From assembly GCF_900109455.1 (NCBI RefSeq), contig NZ_FOAG01000007.1, positions 62,001-126,000 on the forward strand: a stretch of 64,000 nt of DNA. The letters are read 5' to 3'. Source of the stretch: Roseovarius azorensis. GTDB lineage: Bacteria > Pseudomonadota > Alphaproteobacteria > Rhodobacterales > Rhodobacteraceae. The notes below the pieces were generated by a model, which worked only from the letters and a program-made list of their open reading frames with translations, was not told where the DNA came from and ran no database searches. Shown here in pieces: positions 43,963-53,605 of this stretch (within the stretch, counting starts at the first letter, position 1; each line of letters begins with the position of its first letter). Made by a program: the position numbers and the translations under genes.

Positions 43963-46900
43963 TCAACCAGAGGCTGTTCCGGTTTTCGAGTCGGTGCTTT
44001 CTTCTTTTGGTGGACGGATGCGGAAAAGAAGTGCGTAAAGCACCGGCACGGCGACAAGGGTCAGCACCGAGGCAAACGCGAGGCCACCCATGATCGTCAC
44101 CGCCATAGACGCGAAAAACGCATCCGGCAGCAGCGGTATCATGCCGAAGATCGTCGTGCCGGCGGCGAGCACCACAGGGCGTAGACGGCTGACCGAACCG
44201 TCAATCACTGCCTTGTAATCCGCCACACCCTCTGCGCGCTGAACGTCGATCTCTTCGACCAGAACGATCGCGTTCTTCATCAGCATTCCCGAAAGCGACA
44301 GGAAGCCGAGCAGAGCCGTGAAGGTGAAAGGCAGGCCGGTGAAGAGCAACCCGAGCACCATGCCCGTCACGGACATCGGCACGACAAGCCAAAGGATGAG
44401 CGGCTGGCGCACCTTGTTGAACATCAGGATGGAGATTGTCAGCATGACAAGGAAGCCGAGGGGAAGCTGTTTGCCAAGGCTGGTCTGGGCGTCGGTTGAA
44501 CTTTCATACTGGCCGCCCCACTCCATGCTGTAGCCATCGGGAAGCGGGAGGGCCTCGATCTCGGCCCGCACGCTTTTGAAGGCCTCATCGGCGGTGAGAT
44601 CCGCCCGTGCGCCGCCAAGGGCAGTGATGGTACGTTCGCGGTTGCGCCGGTGAATCAGCGCCTCGACGAGGCGCGGCTCGAACCGTTCCACAAGGTTGGC
44701 CATGGGAACGTAGGCGCCAGCCCCATCGGACCAGGCCGACAGGTCACGAACGCGGTCAACCCCGTCGCGTTCGTTGGCGGCCAGCCGCAGGTGGATTGGA
44801 ATGACCTCGTCGCCTTCGCGCAATTCACCGACTCGCAAGCCCGAGGTTCCATAGCGGATGGTATCGGCGATCGCGCCGCGCGTGGTCCCGGCCAGCCGCA
44901 TGCGCGACTCGTCAATGATCGGCTCGATCAGGATCTCGCGCTGCCGCCAATTGGTGCGTGAATTGGTGATTGTGTCTGCGGCCTCGTATATCCGTGTTGC
45001 ATCATCGGCGAGTTGGCGCAGAATGACCGGATCGGGACCGGAGAAGCGGACTGCCACATCGGCACCGGAGGGCGGGCCGAAGACGAGTTCTTCGACCCGG
45101 ACAAGCGCGTTGGGAAATGCGGCGGGCAGATCGCGGTTCAACCGGCTTGCCATGGCCGGGATCGCCTCGGCGTCGGCCACCCGGACGATCAGCTGGCCAT
45201 AGCTGGCATCCGCCTGCTCCGGGCTGTAGGTCAGCATGAAGCGGCTTGCGCCACGCCCCACCAGGGTCGTCACGTCGGTAACCTTGTCCTCAGACAGGAT
45301 CAACTGCTCGAGCCGTTTCATTTCACGGTCGGTGACGTTGATGTCGGTCCCTTGCGGCATCTGGAATTCGACATAGAAAAGCGGGGTATTCGACGCGGGA
45401 AAGAACGCCTGCTTGACCTGTCCGAAGGCCATCACCGACACAACCGTGATTCCCACGATTATAAGCACAACCAGCACACGCGCGCGCAGCACGATCCAGA
45501 GCAACCCGCGATAGATCCCGTAGAACGCGCCCTTGTAAGGATCGTCCGAGGTGTTTTTGGGGGCCTTGAGCAGCAGCTTGCCGAGATAGGGCGTGACCGT
45601 AACGGCCAGAATCCAGCTCATCAGCAGCGAGATGGTGATCACCGCGAAGAGCGAGAACAGAAACTCGCCGGTGGCATCCGGCGACAGACCAATCCCGGAA
45701 AAGGCCATGATCCCGATCACGGTCGCACCAAGAAGCGGAATCGAGGTCGAGGTTTCGGTTTCGGCGGCGGCGTCTTCGGCGCTTTTGCCGCGCGCCATGC
45801 CGATCACCATCCCCTCGGTGATCACGATGGCGTTGTCCACCAGCATCCCCATCGCGATGATCAGGGCACCAAGGCTGATCCGTTCCATTGCGATCCCGAA
45901 GACCGACATGAAGAACAGTGTCACGAAAACCGTAAGCCCGAGCGTCGCGCCCACCACGAGGCCCGCGCGCCAGCCCATTGTCAGCATCAGCGCCCCGACA
46001 ACGATGGCGACCGACATCGCAAGGCTCAGAAGAAAGCTGGAGACGGCCTGATCAACGACGACGTGCTGTTCGTAGATCGGCGTGACTTCGACACCTTCCG
46101 GCAACTCAGCCTTCAACGTCTCAAGCCGGGCCGAGACTGCCGCGCCAACTTCGACCACGTTTCGGTTCGTCAGCGCCGACACCCCGAGGGTGAAGGCCGC
46201 GGTGCCGTTCTGCCGGATGATCTGACTGGGCTGTTCCGCCTCGTCGCGGGCGACGCGGGCAATATTATGGATCGCGACCTGCCCAACCTCTCCGGCCGCG
46301 CCAAGCCGCAACTCCTCGATCCCTTCGGGGGTCACGTAACCTGGCGGCACGGACAGTCCTATCCGGGCCGGCCCCTCGGTGATCTCGCCATTATCGAAGA
46401 CAAGGTTCTCATCGTTCAGCACGCTCAGAACCTGGTTGGGCGGAAGGCCCAGCTCTGTCAGGCGCGCGGATGGAATCGAGATCGTGATCACCTCTTCGGT
46501 GAGGCCCTGAACCTCGACCTTGGCGACACCGTCGACGGTCACCAGCCCCAGCCGCAATCGCGTAGCCAGATCCCGCTCTTCGCGCGGGGTCAGACCTTCG
46601 GTTTTCACCGCGTAGAACATGCCGTAAACATCGCCGAAATCATCGTTGACGATGGGCGCGCGTGCGCCTTTCGGAAGGTCACCCTCCACGTCGCGGATGC
46701 GCAGGCGCATCTCGTCCCAGACCTGCGGAATCTCATCCGGGCCATATGTGCCCTCGATCTCCACGGTGATTTGCGCCATGCCCGGCATCGACTTGGATTC
46801 GACCCGGTCAAGCTGCTTCATCTGCTGCAGCGCGTTTTCGATGACGTCAGAGACCTCTTCCTCGACCTCGACTGCTGTCGCGCCGGGATACGGCACGAAG

Positions 46901-47046
46901 ACTAGCGCGGTCTTGAGCGTGAAACTCGGGTCTTCAAGGCGGCCCACGGTGTTCAGCCCCCAATACCCGCCAAGAAGGCAAAAAAGGATGAGGAGCCAGA
47001 CCGCCACGGGCCTCTGGATGCTTGCGCCGGAAATGCTGAATGCCAT
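43963..47046 (-). CDS. RND efflux transporter, inner-membrane pump (HAE1 type)
   Basis: The 1027-residue protein is of AcrB/MexF size, with an N-terminal membrane segment (VAVWLLILFCLLGGYWGLNT), a large periplasmic loop, the central membrane bundle from about 335, a second periplasmic loop and a C-terminal bundle. The proton-relay helix reads GMLVDNAIVITEG with Asp404 but Asn405 in place of the second Asp of AcrB, a variation seen in other subfamilies. The partner lysine region is GMLMKNAIVLVEEID. It pumps drugs or other lipophiles with the adaptor at 47079-48227. An outer-membrane channel is not encoded nearby. Confidence 0.94.
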   Translation of the reverse strand: MAFSISGASIQRPVAVWLLILFCLLGGYWGLNTVGRLEDPSFTLKTALVFVPYPGATAVEVEEEVSDVIENALQQMKQLDRVESKSMPGMAQITVEIEGTYGPDEIPQVWDEMRLRIRDVEGDLPKGARAPIVNDDFGDVYGMFYAVKTEGLTPREERDLATRLRLGLVTVDGVAKVEVQGLTEEVITISIPSARLTELGLPPNQVLSVLNDENLVFDNGEITEGPARIGLSVPPGYVTPEGIEELRLGAAGEVGQVAIHNIARVARDEAEQPSQIIRQNGTAAFTLGVSALTNRNVVEVGAAVSARLETLKAELPEGVEVTPIYEQHVVVDQAVSSFLLSLAMSVAIVVGALMLTMGWRAGLVVGATLGLTVFVTLFFMSVFGIAMERISLGALIIAMGMLVDNAIVITEGMVIGMARGKSAEDAAAETETSTSIPLLGATVIGIMAFSGIGLSPDATGEFLFSLFAVITISLLMSWILAVTVTPYLGKLLLKAPKNTSDDPYKGAFYGIYRGLLWIVLRARVLVVLIIVGITVVSVMAFGQVKQAFFPASNTPLFYVEFQMPQGTDINVTDREMKRLEQLILSEDKVTDVTTLVGRGASRFMLTYSPEQADASYGQLIVRVADAEAIPAMASRLNRDLPAAFPNALVRVEELVFGPPSGADVAVRFSGPDPVILRQLADDATRIYEAADTITNSRTNWRQREILIEPIIDESRMRLAGTTRGAIADTIRYGTSGLRVGELREGDEVIPIHLRLAANERDGVDRVRDLSAWSDGAGAYVPMANLVERFEPRLVEALIHRRNRERTITALGGARADLTADEAFKSVRAEIEALPLPDGYSMEWGGQYESSTDAQTSLGKQLPLGFLVMLTISILMFNKVRQPLILWLVVPMSVTGMVLGLLFTGLPFTFTALLGFLSLSGMLMKNAIVLVEEIDVQRAEGVADYKAVIDGSVSRLRPVVLAAGTTIFGMIPLLPDAFFASMAVTIMGGLAFASVLTLVAVPVLYALLFRIRPPKEESTDSKTGTASG

Positions 47047-47078
47047 GGATCTGTTCGTGTCCTGTCAAGGGGGCGGGA

Positions 47079-48227
47079 TCAGAGCCCCGCAACCGTCACG
47101 GTCTGATTGTCGCGAAGCCGCCACCACCCGCCGGAGACGACCAGTTCATCGCCTTGGAGACCTTCCAGAACCACGATCTCGTTATCGACGGGAAGGCCCA
47201 GACGCACGGTCCGGCGCGTGACCTGCCCCGACTCTTCGTCGTAAATCCAGACCGAAGGCTCGGTTCGGCTAGAGGTATCGATCGCCGACACGGGGACCAT
47301 GGCGGATTGTGCACTGGCTTCGGCCGCCGCATTTGAAAGACGCACCCTGGCCGTCATCCCCGGCAGAAGACGCGAGTCGACATCACCCCGGATGGCAAAT
47401 TCCACATCGTAGGTCTGCGCCGTGCGGTCGGCATCGGTTGCAAAAGACCGAAGCATGAGCGGAGCCGTGTAGCCGGGCACGGCTGGAAAACTTGCCACGA
47501 GATCGAAGGCGTCGGGTGCGCTGCGTGCGACCGCCGCCAATTCTTCCGGCAGAGAGATCATGATCCGCATCTCGCTGACATCCTGAAGACGCGCAACCGG
47601 CGCCGCGGAGGTGACGTTGACATATTCCTCGATGAAGGTGCGCGCCACGATTGCATCGAAAGGCGCGATGATCTGCGTCTGTGAGAGGCGCCGCTCGGCC
47701 TCGCGCAGCGCAACTTCGGCCTGCGCGTATTCGGCGCTGGCCGTTTCGAAGCGCGCTTCGGCCGCAACCCCCCGTTCGGCAAGGCTTTTCGCGCGCTCGA
47801 GCTCGGATTTCGCCAGGTCAAAGGCGGCCCGCGCCCGATCCACCGCAAGTTCGAAATCGACCGGATCGAGTTCCGCGATCAGATCGCCTTCGCTGATCTT
47901 GTCGCCCGGATCCACCTCGAGGCGCAGGACCTGTCCAGAAACCTGGAAAGCGATGTCTACGGTGCGGGCTGGCGCGACCCGCCCGGCAACGGTGCGGCCA
48001 CGCGTGACGGTGCGACTTGTTGCTCGGGTCACTTCTACTGTGACCTTCCGGTCGTGTTCAGCCCCCTCGCTGGTTTCGGCCGCAGGCTTTGTCGCGTCAG
48101 TCGTTGTCTGGGCCCGGACATCGGTCCGGAGCGCCGGAAACACCGACAAAACCAGCAGCGCCGCAGCCGCGATCACGGTAACCGATGCGATCCGTTTCCA
48201 GCTCTGCTTCATTCTATTCGAGTTCAT
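47079..48227 (-). CDS. RND efflux periplasmic adaptor (membrane fusion protein)
   Basis: The 382-residue adaptor has an N-terminal membrane anchor (ASVTVIAAAALLVLSVFPAL). It continues with the first barrel-sandwich strand RVAPARTVDIAFQVSGQVLR, a coiled-coil hairpin rich in Ala/Glu/Arg (about 125-200), and the second lipoyl half near IIAPFDAIVARTFIEEYVNV. It links the RND pump to an outer-membrane channel. The gene overlaps the upstream tetR gene by 14 bases and is 32 bp from the pump gene, so all three form one operon. Confidence 0.93.
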   Translation of the reverse strand: MNSNRMKQSWKRIASVTVIAAAALLVLSVFPALRTDVRAQTTTDATKPAAETSEGAEHDRKVTVEVTRATSRTVTRGRTVAGRVAPARTVDIAFQVSGQVLRLEVDPGDKISEGDLIAELDPVDFELAVDRARAAFDLAKSELERAKSLAERGVAAEARFETASAEYAQAEVALREAERRLSQTQIIAPFDAIVARTFIEEYVNVTSAAPVARLQDVSEMRIMISLPEELAAVARSAPDAFDLVASFPAVPGYTAPLMLRSFATDADRTAQTYDVEFAIRGDVDSRLLPGMTARVRLSNAAAEASAQSAMVPVSAIDTSSRTEPSVWIYDEESGQVTRRTVRLGLPVDNEIVVLEGLQGDELVVSGGWWRLRDNQTVTVAGL

Positions 48228-48756
48228 CGATCAGGGTCCTTAATCTTTCGATGACGCGACCACGGAGATCCGCCCCGCCGTCTGGCAGCTTGAGAAGTTT
48301 CTGGAAGCGCACCCCCTGAATCGCCCAAAAAACCACCATGGCACCCTGCGGGTCTTGTGTGTCGGACAGGATACGCCCGATGTCGTCGCTCAATTCTCCC
48401 CGCAGCGGATCGAGCAGTTGCGGATCTGACGCCGCTGTCGCGAGGATCGCCATCGACAGGTCATCATCCACCTCTTGCGATTGCAGAACCGTTTCGAGAT
48501 GACCACGCAGGGTTCGCGCGGGGTGCCGCTCCGGCACGCTCTCCAGCAGCTCCCGGTGTTCGGCCAACATCGCATCGAGCAGCCCCGAGAGCAGGGCCTT
48601 CTTTGTCGGGTAATTGTAAAGCACGCCCCCCTTGCTGAGGCCCGCCTCCTTTGCAACCGCGTCGATCGTTATCTTTCCCGCACCTGCACGCGCGGCGATC
48701 ACGCGCGCAGCAGACAGTATCCTGCGAGACGCGCTTCTGGTTTCTGCTGGGGTCAT
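48214..48756 (-). CDS. TetR-family regulator of the RND operon
   Basis: From ATG 48756 the protein is 180 residues. The N-terminal helix-turn-helix is KITIDAVAKEAGLSKGGVLY followed by NYPTKKALLSGLL, the TetR signature. The C-terminal half would bind a pump substrate. It overlaps the adaptor gene and heads the operon, so it is most likely its local repressor. ATG 48792 gives a longer form with no family sequence. No operator was identified. Confidence 0.9.
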   Translation of the reverse strand: MTPAETRSASRRILSAARVIAARAGAGKITIDAVAKEAGLSKGGVLYNYPTKKALLSGLLDAMLAEHRELLESVPERHPARTLRGHLETVLQSQEVDDDLSMAILATAASDPQLLDPLRGELSDDIGRILSDTQDPQGAMVVFWAIQGVRFQKLLKLPDGGADLRGRVIERLRTLIDELE

Positions 48757-48911
48757 GTGTTCACTCAAAACTGTACCGTCCGGTCGGTGCATCTGCGTGG
48801 GTAGCTAGTGTCCGGCACCATCCGGGTCAAGTGTTCAACCGGATCCGTCACCTTGAGGCGCGGCATGGCACCTGTCGAAGCACCAGAAGGCAAGCTGTTG
48901 GGCCTCCCACG

Positions 48912-49508
48912 CTATAAGTCATTGCGTCGGCCATATACCCCCAGAAAAGCGTCAACCGCCCTCTTTGAATGCTCAGATGCATCGACGGGCTGGTCGACGG
49001 CCAGCAATCGCGGCATGATGACGCCGGAGATGGACAGGTGAATGAACTGACTGGCGGCGTTTTGAACGTTTTCAACGTTCAGTGATTTCGTTTCGTGCAA
49101 GTCTTTGAGTATTTGCGCGACGTGTGTGATGGCGCGCGTCGGGCCTGCATCCATGTATATTTCGCCTGCCTCCGGCAGAACCGGAACCGCGCCGATGCAA
49201 ACGCGAAGGAGACGAATGTAACCCTCATCCATGACCAGCCCGATCATGCGCCGCGAGAGTTCTTCAAGGGCACCTCGTGCATCGCCCAAGCTTGAAAGCG
49301 GACGACAGATTTCTTCTGAAAGTTTGTCGCATTCAGCTTGTAAAACGCTTAAGAAAAGCCTGTCTTTGCTTGGGAAATGCGCATAAAGGGTCGCCTTCGA
49401 AACCTTGGCTTGTTCGGCAATGGCATCGACACTGGCGCCTTCGAAGCCGCACTTCAAGAAGACCTCCCTCGCCCCTCTAAGCACATCGGCAACTTTACTT
49501 TCTCTCAT
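48912..49508 (-). CDS. TetR-family regulator
   Basis: From ATG 49508 the 198-residue protein begins MRESKVADVLRGAREVFLKC and has the helix-turn-helix ASVDAIAEQAKVSKATLYAH followed by FPSKDRLFLSVL. The C-terminal ligand domain is of AefR type, with ALEELSRRMIGLVMDEGY and RLLRVCIGAVPVLPEAGEI. It is separate from the other tetR gene and lies between it and the HxlR gene on the same strand. Its target genes are not evident. Confidence 0.88.
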   Translation of the reverse strand: MRESKVADVLRGAREVFLKCGFEGASVDAIAEQAKVSKATLYAHFPSKDRLFLSVLQAECDKLSEEICRPLSSLGDARGALEELSRRMIGLVMDEGYIRLLRVCIGAVPVLPEAGEIYMDAGPTRAITHVAQILKDLHETKSLNVENVQNAASQFIHLSISGVIMPRLLAVDQPVDASEHSKRAVDAFLGVYGRRNDL

Positions 49509-49701
49509 GGCGATCACCTGGTTCCAAAACGTGATAACGAACGCACAGTGCAACATGACTGGCCGCGCTCAAAGGCGTCCAACAGGTCCATCAACTGTCA
49601 TTCGCAAAAGCCGAGCGGCGCTGCGTAGCTCACAAACACAACCGTCATGAATCGGCACCGCCCAAAGCTGGTAAACGCACGCGTTTTTCGGGCTGGCGCA
49701 G

Positions 49702-50052
49702 TCAAACAGCGCCCAAGTCATCGTCCTGAAACACCCCCTCAGCTTTCCAGCGTTCCGCGATAGTTCCCAGTGCGTCCAGAACGCTTCGCAGGTCGTTCCC
49801 GCGTGGCGTCAAGCCATAGGTGACCGCAGGCGGGATCGTCTCGGCCTGTTCGCGCCAGATGACCCCGGCACCTTGCAGCATCCGCAGACGCTCGGTCAGC
49901 ATTCGGGTCGATATCCCCGGCACAGAGCGCTTCAGCACCCCGAACCTTTGCGGCCCCTGATCGTTCAGGACCCAGATGATGTAGGTGGTCCACGGCCCCA
50001 TGAGCAGCCGCAGGATCGCATCCATCGGGCACTGTGGCGGCGTTTTGGACAT
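49702..50052 (-). CDS. HxlR-family regulator
   Basis: This 116-residue single-domain regulator (MSKTPPQCPMDAILRLLMGP, then RFGVLKRSVPGISTRMLTER and YGLTPRGNDLRSVLDAL) belongs to HxlR, a winged-helix group that often senses quinones, aldehydes or oxidants. Cys8 is near the N-terminus, where redox cysteines lie in QorR and YodB. It is divergent from the dioxygenase-reductase-DUF5519 genes, mirroring the ytfH-ytfG pair of Escherichia coli, so it probably represses them. Confidence 0.92.
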   Translation of the reverse strand: MSKTPPQCPMDAILRLLMGPWTTYIIWVLNDQGPQRFGVLKRSVPGISTRMLTERLRMLQGAGVIWREQAETIPPAVTYGLTPRGNDLRSVLDALGTIAERWKAEGVFQDDDLGAV

Positions 50053-50180
50053 CGCTGTGCGCTTCCTTCCCAGATGGTTACTTTATCGTCCCTACTTTAA
50101 TTTTTTCCATAACTCAACTATTACACCTCCTGATACAGGCACTCGAGGGTTACCTTGGCAACCGGGAGGGACAATCGGAC

Positions 50181-50993
50181 ATGGCCCGCCAGCCCACGCT
50201 CTTCATTCCCCACGGGGGCGGCCCCTGCTTCTTCATGGACTGGACTCCGCCCGATGAATGGGACCGACACCGGCAGTTTCTGGAGAATCTTCCGGGCACA
50301 CTGCCTGAGCGCCCCAGGGCGCTTCTGGTGATCTCGGGTCACTGGGAGGAACCCGCGTTTACCGTGCAGACAAGTCCCACCCCGCCGCTTCTGTTCGACT
50401 ATGGCGGTTTTCCGCCGCATACCTACGAGTTGACCTGGCCCGCCCCCGGCGATCCGGCGCTGGCCGATCGCGTGCATGACCTGATCCGCGCCGCCGGTCT
50501 TGCCGCCGCGAAGGATGCCGCACGGGGTTTTGACCACGGCGTCTTTGTGCCACTCAAGGTCGCCTTTCCAGAGGCTGACATTCCCTGCGTCCAGCTGTCG
50601 GTTGCCAGCGATCTGGACCCCGCGCGCCACATTGCGCTCGGTCAGGCCCTGGCCCCCCTGCGCGATGATGGCGTGCTGATCCTCGGCAGCGGCAACACCT
50701 ATCACAACATGGGCGTGCTGATGCAAAGCCTGCGTGGCGGGCCGCGCGGCCCCGTCGTTGGCGGCGCGTTCGACGCCTGGCTGACCGAGGTGATGACCTG
50801 TCCCGATCCCGAGGAACGCAACCGCAGGCTCGTGCACTGGTCAGACGCACCGGGCGGTCGCGATGCCCATCCGCGCGAAGAGCATCTGATCCCACTGCAT
50901 ATCGTGGTGGGCGCGGCGGGCAACGATATCGGTCGCAAGACGCTGGAGGATCACGTTCTTGGCGCTGTCGAAAGCGCCTTCCGCTTCGGTTGA
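50181..50993 (+). CDS. DODA-type extradiol dioxygenase-family protein (YgiD-like)
   Basis: The 270-residue protein (ATG 50181) begins MARQPTLFIPHGGGPCFFMD. Metal-ligand candidates are His11 in IPHGGGP, His54 in ISGHWEEP, His119 in GFDHGVFVPL, and His235 in HPREEHLIPLH. YgiD/DODA relatives use Zn or Fe to open catechol rings such as DOPA. An open frame upstream to 50034 is not used. It is first in a three-gene run under a divergent HxlR regulator, consistent with catechol/quinone handling. Confidence 0.9.
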   Translation: MARQPTLFIPHGGGPCFFMDWTPPDEWDRHRQFLENLPGTLPERPRALLVISGHWEEPAFTVQTSPTPPLLFDYGGFPPHTYELTWPAPGDPALADRVHDLIRAAGLAAAKDAARGFDHGVFVPLKVAFPEADIPCVQLSVASDLDPARHIALGQALAPLRDDGVLILGSGNTYHNMGVLMQSLRGGPRGPVVGGAFDAWLTEVMTCPDPEERNRRLVHWSDAPGGRDAHPREEHLIPLHIVVGAAGNDIGRKTLEDHVLGAVESAFRFG

Positions 50994-51021
50994 ACAGAAA
51001 ACGCAAAAGGAGAACCACAAG

Positions 51022-51915
51022 ATGTCCGATAGCATCCAAGGCCCCTTCATCGTCACCGGCGCCTCCGGTCAGCTTGGCCGTCAGGTCGTCGAGAACCTGC
51101 TTGCGAAGGGCGCGAATCCCGTTGTCGCCATCACCCGCACGCCCGACAAGCTCGCCGATTTGCGCGCGCGCGGGGTTGAGGTCAGGGCGGGCGATTTCAA
51201 TGATCCGGCCACGCTTGGCGCGGCCTTTGCCGGTGGCGGGCGGCTGCTGATCATCTCGACGGACGACCTTGAGCCGGGCAAGCGGCTTGCCGCGCATCGC
51301 AATGCAATCGCCGCCGCGCAGGAGGCCGGTGTAACGCATATCGTCTATACGTCGCTCACCAATCCAGATGAAAGCAGCCCGATCACCTTTGCCGCCGATC
51401 ACCGCGAGAGCGAGGCGCTGATCAAGCAGACCGGCCTCCCGCACACGATCCTGCGCAACTGTCTTTACGCCGATCTCTTGCTGATGAGCGGGGCGCAGGC
51501 GATTGGCGCGGGGGCGCTTTACGCGGCGGCGGGTGACGGCAAGGCGGGCTATGTCACGCGCGCCGATTGCGCCCGCGCCGCCGCAGCGGCCCTGTTGTCC
51601 GAGATCGGATCGACCCTGCGCGACATCACCGGACCCGAGGCCGTCGGCCATGCCGAGATCGCCGCGATACTGTCCCAAGTTGCCGGCAAGGAGATCCCCT
51701 ACGTCCCGATCACGCGCGACGCCTTGGTTGAGGCGATGAAGGAACACGGCCTGCCGGAGTTCATGGCGAATGTCTTCTCCTCCTTCGATGTCGCCGTTGC
51801 CAAGGGGAATCTCGACGTGGCCTCGGATGACGTGAAAAAGCTGACCGGGCAAAAGCCACAATCGGTCCGCGATTTCCTGCTGGCCAACACGCCCGCACTG
51901 AGCGGGCAGGCGTAA
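51022..51915 (+). CDS. NmrA-type NAD(P)H-dependent (quinone) oxidoreductase, YtfG/QorB-like
   Basis: From ATG 51022 (AAAAGGAGA ribosome site) the product is 297 residues. It has a Rossmann start IVTGASGQLGRQVVENLL and the NmrA/QorB blocks ARGVEVRAGDFNDPATLGAA, HIVYTSLTNPDES and HTILRNCLYADLL. QorB reduces quinones with NADPH. The pair hxlR-ytfG is conserved in enterobacteria as quinone detoxification, and here it is joined by a catechol dioxygenase homologue. An upstream in-frame start at 50959 is inside the preceding gene. Confidence 0.9.
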   Translation: MSDSIQGPFIVTGASGQLGRQVVENLLAKGANPVVAITRTPDKLADLRARGVEVRAGDFNDPATLGAAFAGGGRLLIISTDDLEPGKRLAAHRNAIAAAQEAGVTHIVYTSLTNPDESSPITFAADHRESEALIKQTGLPHTILRNCLYADLLLMSGAQAIGAGALYAAAGDGKAGYVTRADCARAAAAALLSEIGSTLRDITGPEAVGHAEIAAILSQVAGKEIPYVPITRDALVEAMKEHGLPEFMANVFSSFDVAVAKGNLDVASDDVKKLTGQKPQSVRDFLLANTPALSGQA

Positions 51916-51938
51916 ACGACACCCAAGGAGGCCCCGTC

Positions 51939-52427
51939 ATGCTGAAGATACCGCCGCGCGAGGGGCCTAGGCCTGCGACCACGCCTTGTGCCCCGCATAC
52001 CCAGATTTCCCAGAACCCGGATGCCGCAACGGTTCGGGCGTTCAGGGAACGGGCCTTTGATTTTCCCTTTGTCATCCGCCAGCCCTCGATGATCTCGGTG
52101 CCGGGCGCAGAGGCGCTCTGCCTCGAACACGGGCGCGGATGCGGTTGCCGTGAGGCGTTCATGGTCGGCAGGGAATTCGCCCATGTCCATCCACCGCAGG
52201 ACGGCAGCCTGCACATGATGCTGCCCGAGGACGCAGTGCCGAAAATCATTGATCTGGGCTGGGCAGAACCGCATCCGATGGCCGCGGCGGGCATGATCCC
52301 GCCAACCGCTGTCATGGTCTATGCGCCCAGAAACGCAGCAGAAATCGAAACCGTTCTCGGCCTTCTGGGCCTGTCCTATGACTTTGCCAGTGGTCGGCTC
52401 GGACGGGTGGACAACGTCGTTCTGTGA
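51939..52427 (+). CDS. DUF5519 (luciferase-domain) protein
   Basis: This 162-residue protein has the block GREFAHVHPPQDGSLHMMLP and GWAEPHPMAAAGMIPPTAVM followed by VYAPRNAAEIETVLGLL, which I recall from small proteins annotated as luciferase family or DUF5519. The histidines suggest ligand or metal binding, but no reaction is established. It starts 23 bp after the reductase, so it is part of the HxlR-linked unit. The N-terminal 40 residues are proline-rich and not conserved in my recollection. Confidence 0.7.
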   Translation: MLKIPPREGPRPATTPCAPHTQISQNPDAATVRAFRERAFDFPFVIRQPSMISVPGAEALCLEHGRGCGCREAFMVGREFAHVHPPQDGSLHMMLPEDAVPKIIDLGWAEPHPMAAAGMIPPTAVMVYAPRNAAEIETVLGLLGLSYDFASGRLGRVDNVVL

Positions 52428-52537
52428 CGGGATGCGCCGTTCAATCCGGTTGTGAAGCCCTATGCGGATGATCTAGGGTTCAAGCGCGTCGCAAGAACAA
52501 TAAGGACGCCCGAATCATCACAGCAAGCGAGTATACA

Positions 52538-53605
52538 GTGGCAAAACCCAGCCCCGTTATCATAGCCGCGATCGTCATCGCTGTCGCCGTATCCGGCTTT
52601 TTGCTCTGGCAAAGCACCCGCTCCGATACGGACGCGGAAGGATTCGCGCGCGGCAACGGGCGGATCGAAGCGGTCGAAATCGACGTTGCGGCCAAGCTGC
52701 CCGGGCGGATTGACACCGTGCTTGTGAACGAAGGGGAACTCGTCGCGGCGGGCGCGCTGCTGGCCGAGCTCGACACGCGGCAATTGCAGGCCAATCGCAA
52801 CCAGATGGTGGCAGAACTGCGCCGCGCCGAAATCGCCGTGGAAAACGCTACGCTGCTTGTCGAACAGCGCGCGGCCGAAGTGCGCGCGGCCGAGGCCGTT
52901 CTGGAACAGCGCCGCGCGGAGGAGGATGTCGCGCGGCGCCAGTATGAGCGCTCCGAGTCTCTGACGCAGAACAGCATCACATCCGAACGGCAGTTCGAGA
53001 TCGATCGGGCCAATGCCTTTGGCGCCGCGGCGGCGGTTGCCTCTGCACAGGCGTCGCTTGCGGCGGCGCGGGCCGGGGTCTCTTCGGCGAAAGCCTCGGT
53101 CATTGGGGCCGAAGCTTCGGTGACCGCGGCCCGGGCGACGATCGAGGCAATCGACGTGCAGATTGAGGACAGCACATTGAAAGCGCCGCGTGCCGGACGG
53201 GTGCAATATATCGTCGCGCGTGCGGGCGAAGTCGTGGGGGCCGGCGGTCGCGTTGTCAACATGCTGGACCTCAACGACGTTTACATGACGTTTTTCCTTT
53301 CGACGGCGGATGCGGGGCGTATCGGGCTGGGAACCGAGGTGCGCTTGCTGCTGGATGCGGCACCCGGCATCGTCATCCCCGCCAGCGTTTCCTTCGTGTC
53401 GGACGTGGCGCAGTTCACGCCCAAGACGGTCGAGACGGAAATCGAGCGCGAGAAGCTGATGTTCAGGGTGCGGGCCAGGATCGCGCCGGAGCTGCTGGCG
53501 CGGTATCTCGATCAGATCAAGACCGGGCTTCCCGGCGTCGCCTGGGTGCGGCTTGACCCGACCGCGCCCTGGCCGGCGGCGGCGCAGGGCAAGGTGCTGG
53601 AATGA
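52538..53605 (+). CDS. HlyD-type adaptor of an RbbA-like ABC exporter
   Basis: The 355-residue adaptor (GTG start 52538) has an N-terminal anchor ([18 protein letters not shown]). Next come a lipoyl half with [20 protein letters not shown], a long Ala/Arg/Glu coiled coil (about 85-205), and the second half near [20 protein letters not shown]. It matches the YhiI type. Its stop overlaps the ATP-binding gene by four bases. It would link the inner-membrane ABC exporter to an outer-membrane channel such as TolC. Confidence 0.92.
   Translation: MAKPSPVIIAAIVIAVAVSGFLLWQSTRSDTDAEGFARGNGRIEAVEIDVAAKLPGRIDTVLVNEGELVAAGALLAELDTRQLQANRNQMVAELRRAEIAVENATLLVEQRAAEVRAAEAVLEQRRAEEDVARRQYERSESLTQNSITSERQFEIDRANAFGAAAAVASAQASLAAARAGVSSAKASVIGAEASVTAARATIEAIDVQIEDSTLKAPRAGRVQYIVARAGEVVGAGGRVVNMLDLNDVYMTFFLSTADAGRIGLGTEVRLLLDAAPGIVIPASVSFVSDVAQFTPKTVETEIEREKLMFRVRARIAPELLARYLDQIKTGLPGVAWVRLDPTAPWPAAAQGKVLE

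Noticed and set aside
45013-46905. A 630-codon open frame on the plus strand opposite the RND pump gene
   Set aside because: It is antisense to a clear full-length transporter, is rich in Arg/His/Gln/Asp repeats and has no recognisable domain. High GC creates such frames.
43963-47046. Asn in place of the second proton-relay Asp of the RND pump as a loss-of-function mark
   Set aside because: LVDN occurs in other RND subfamilies, the partner lysine is present and the gene is intact.
50554-51861. A 435-codon minus-strand frame over the dioxygenase and reductase genes
   Set aside because: It crosses two real genes and their spacer and shows only the low-complexity bias of antisense reading.
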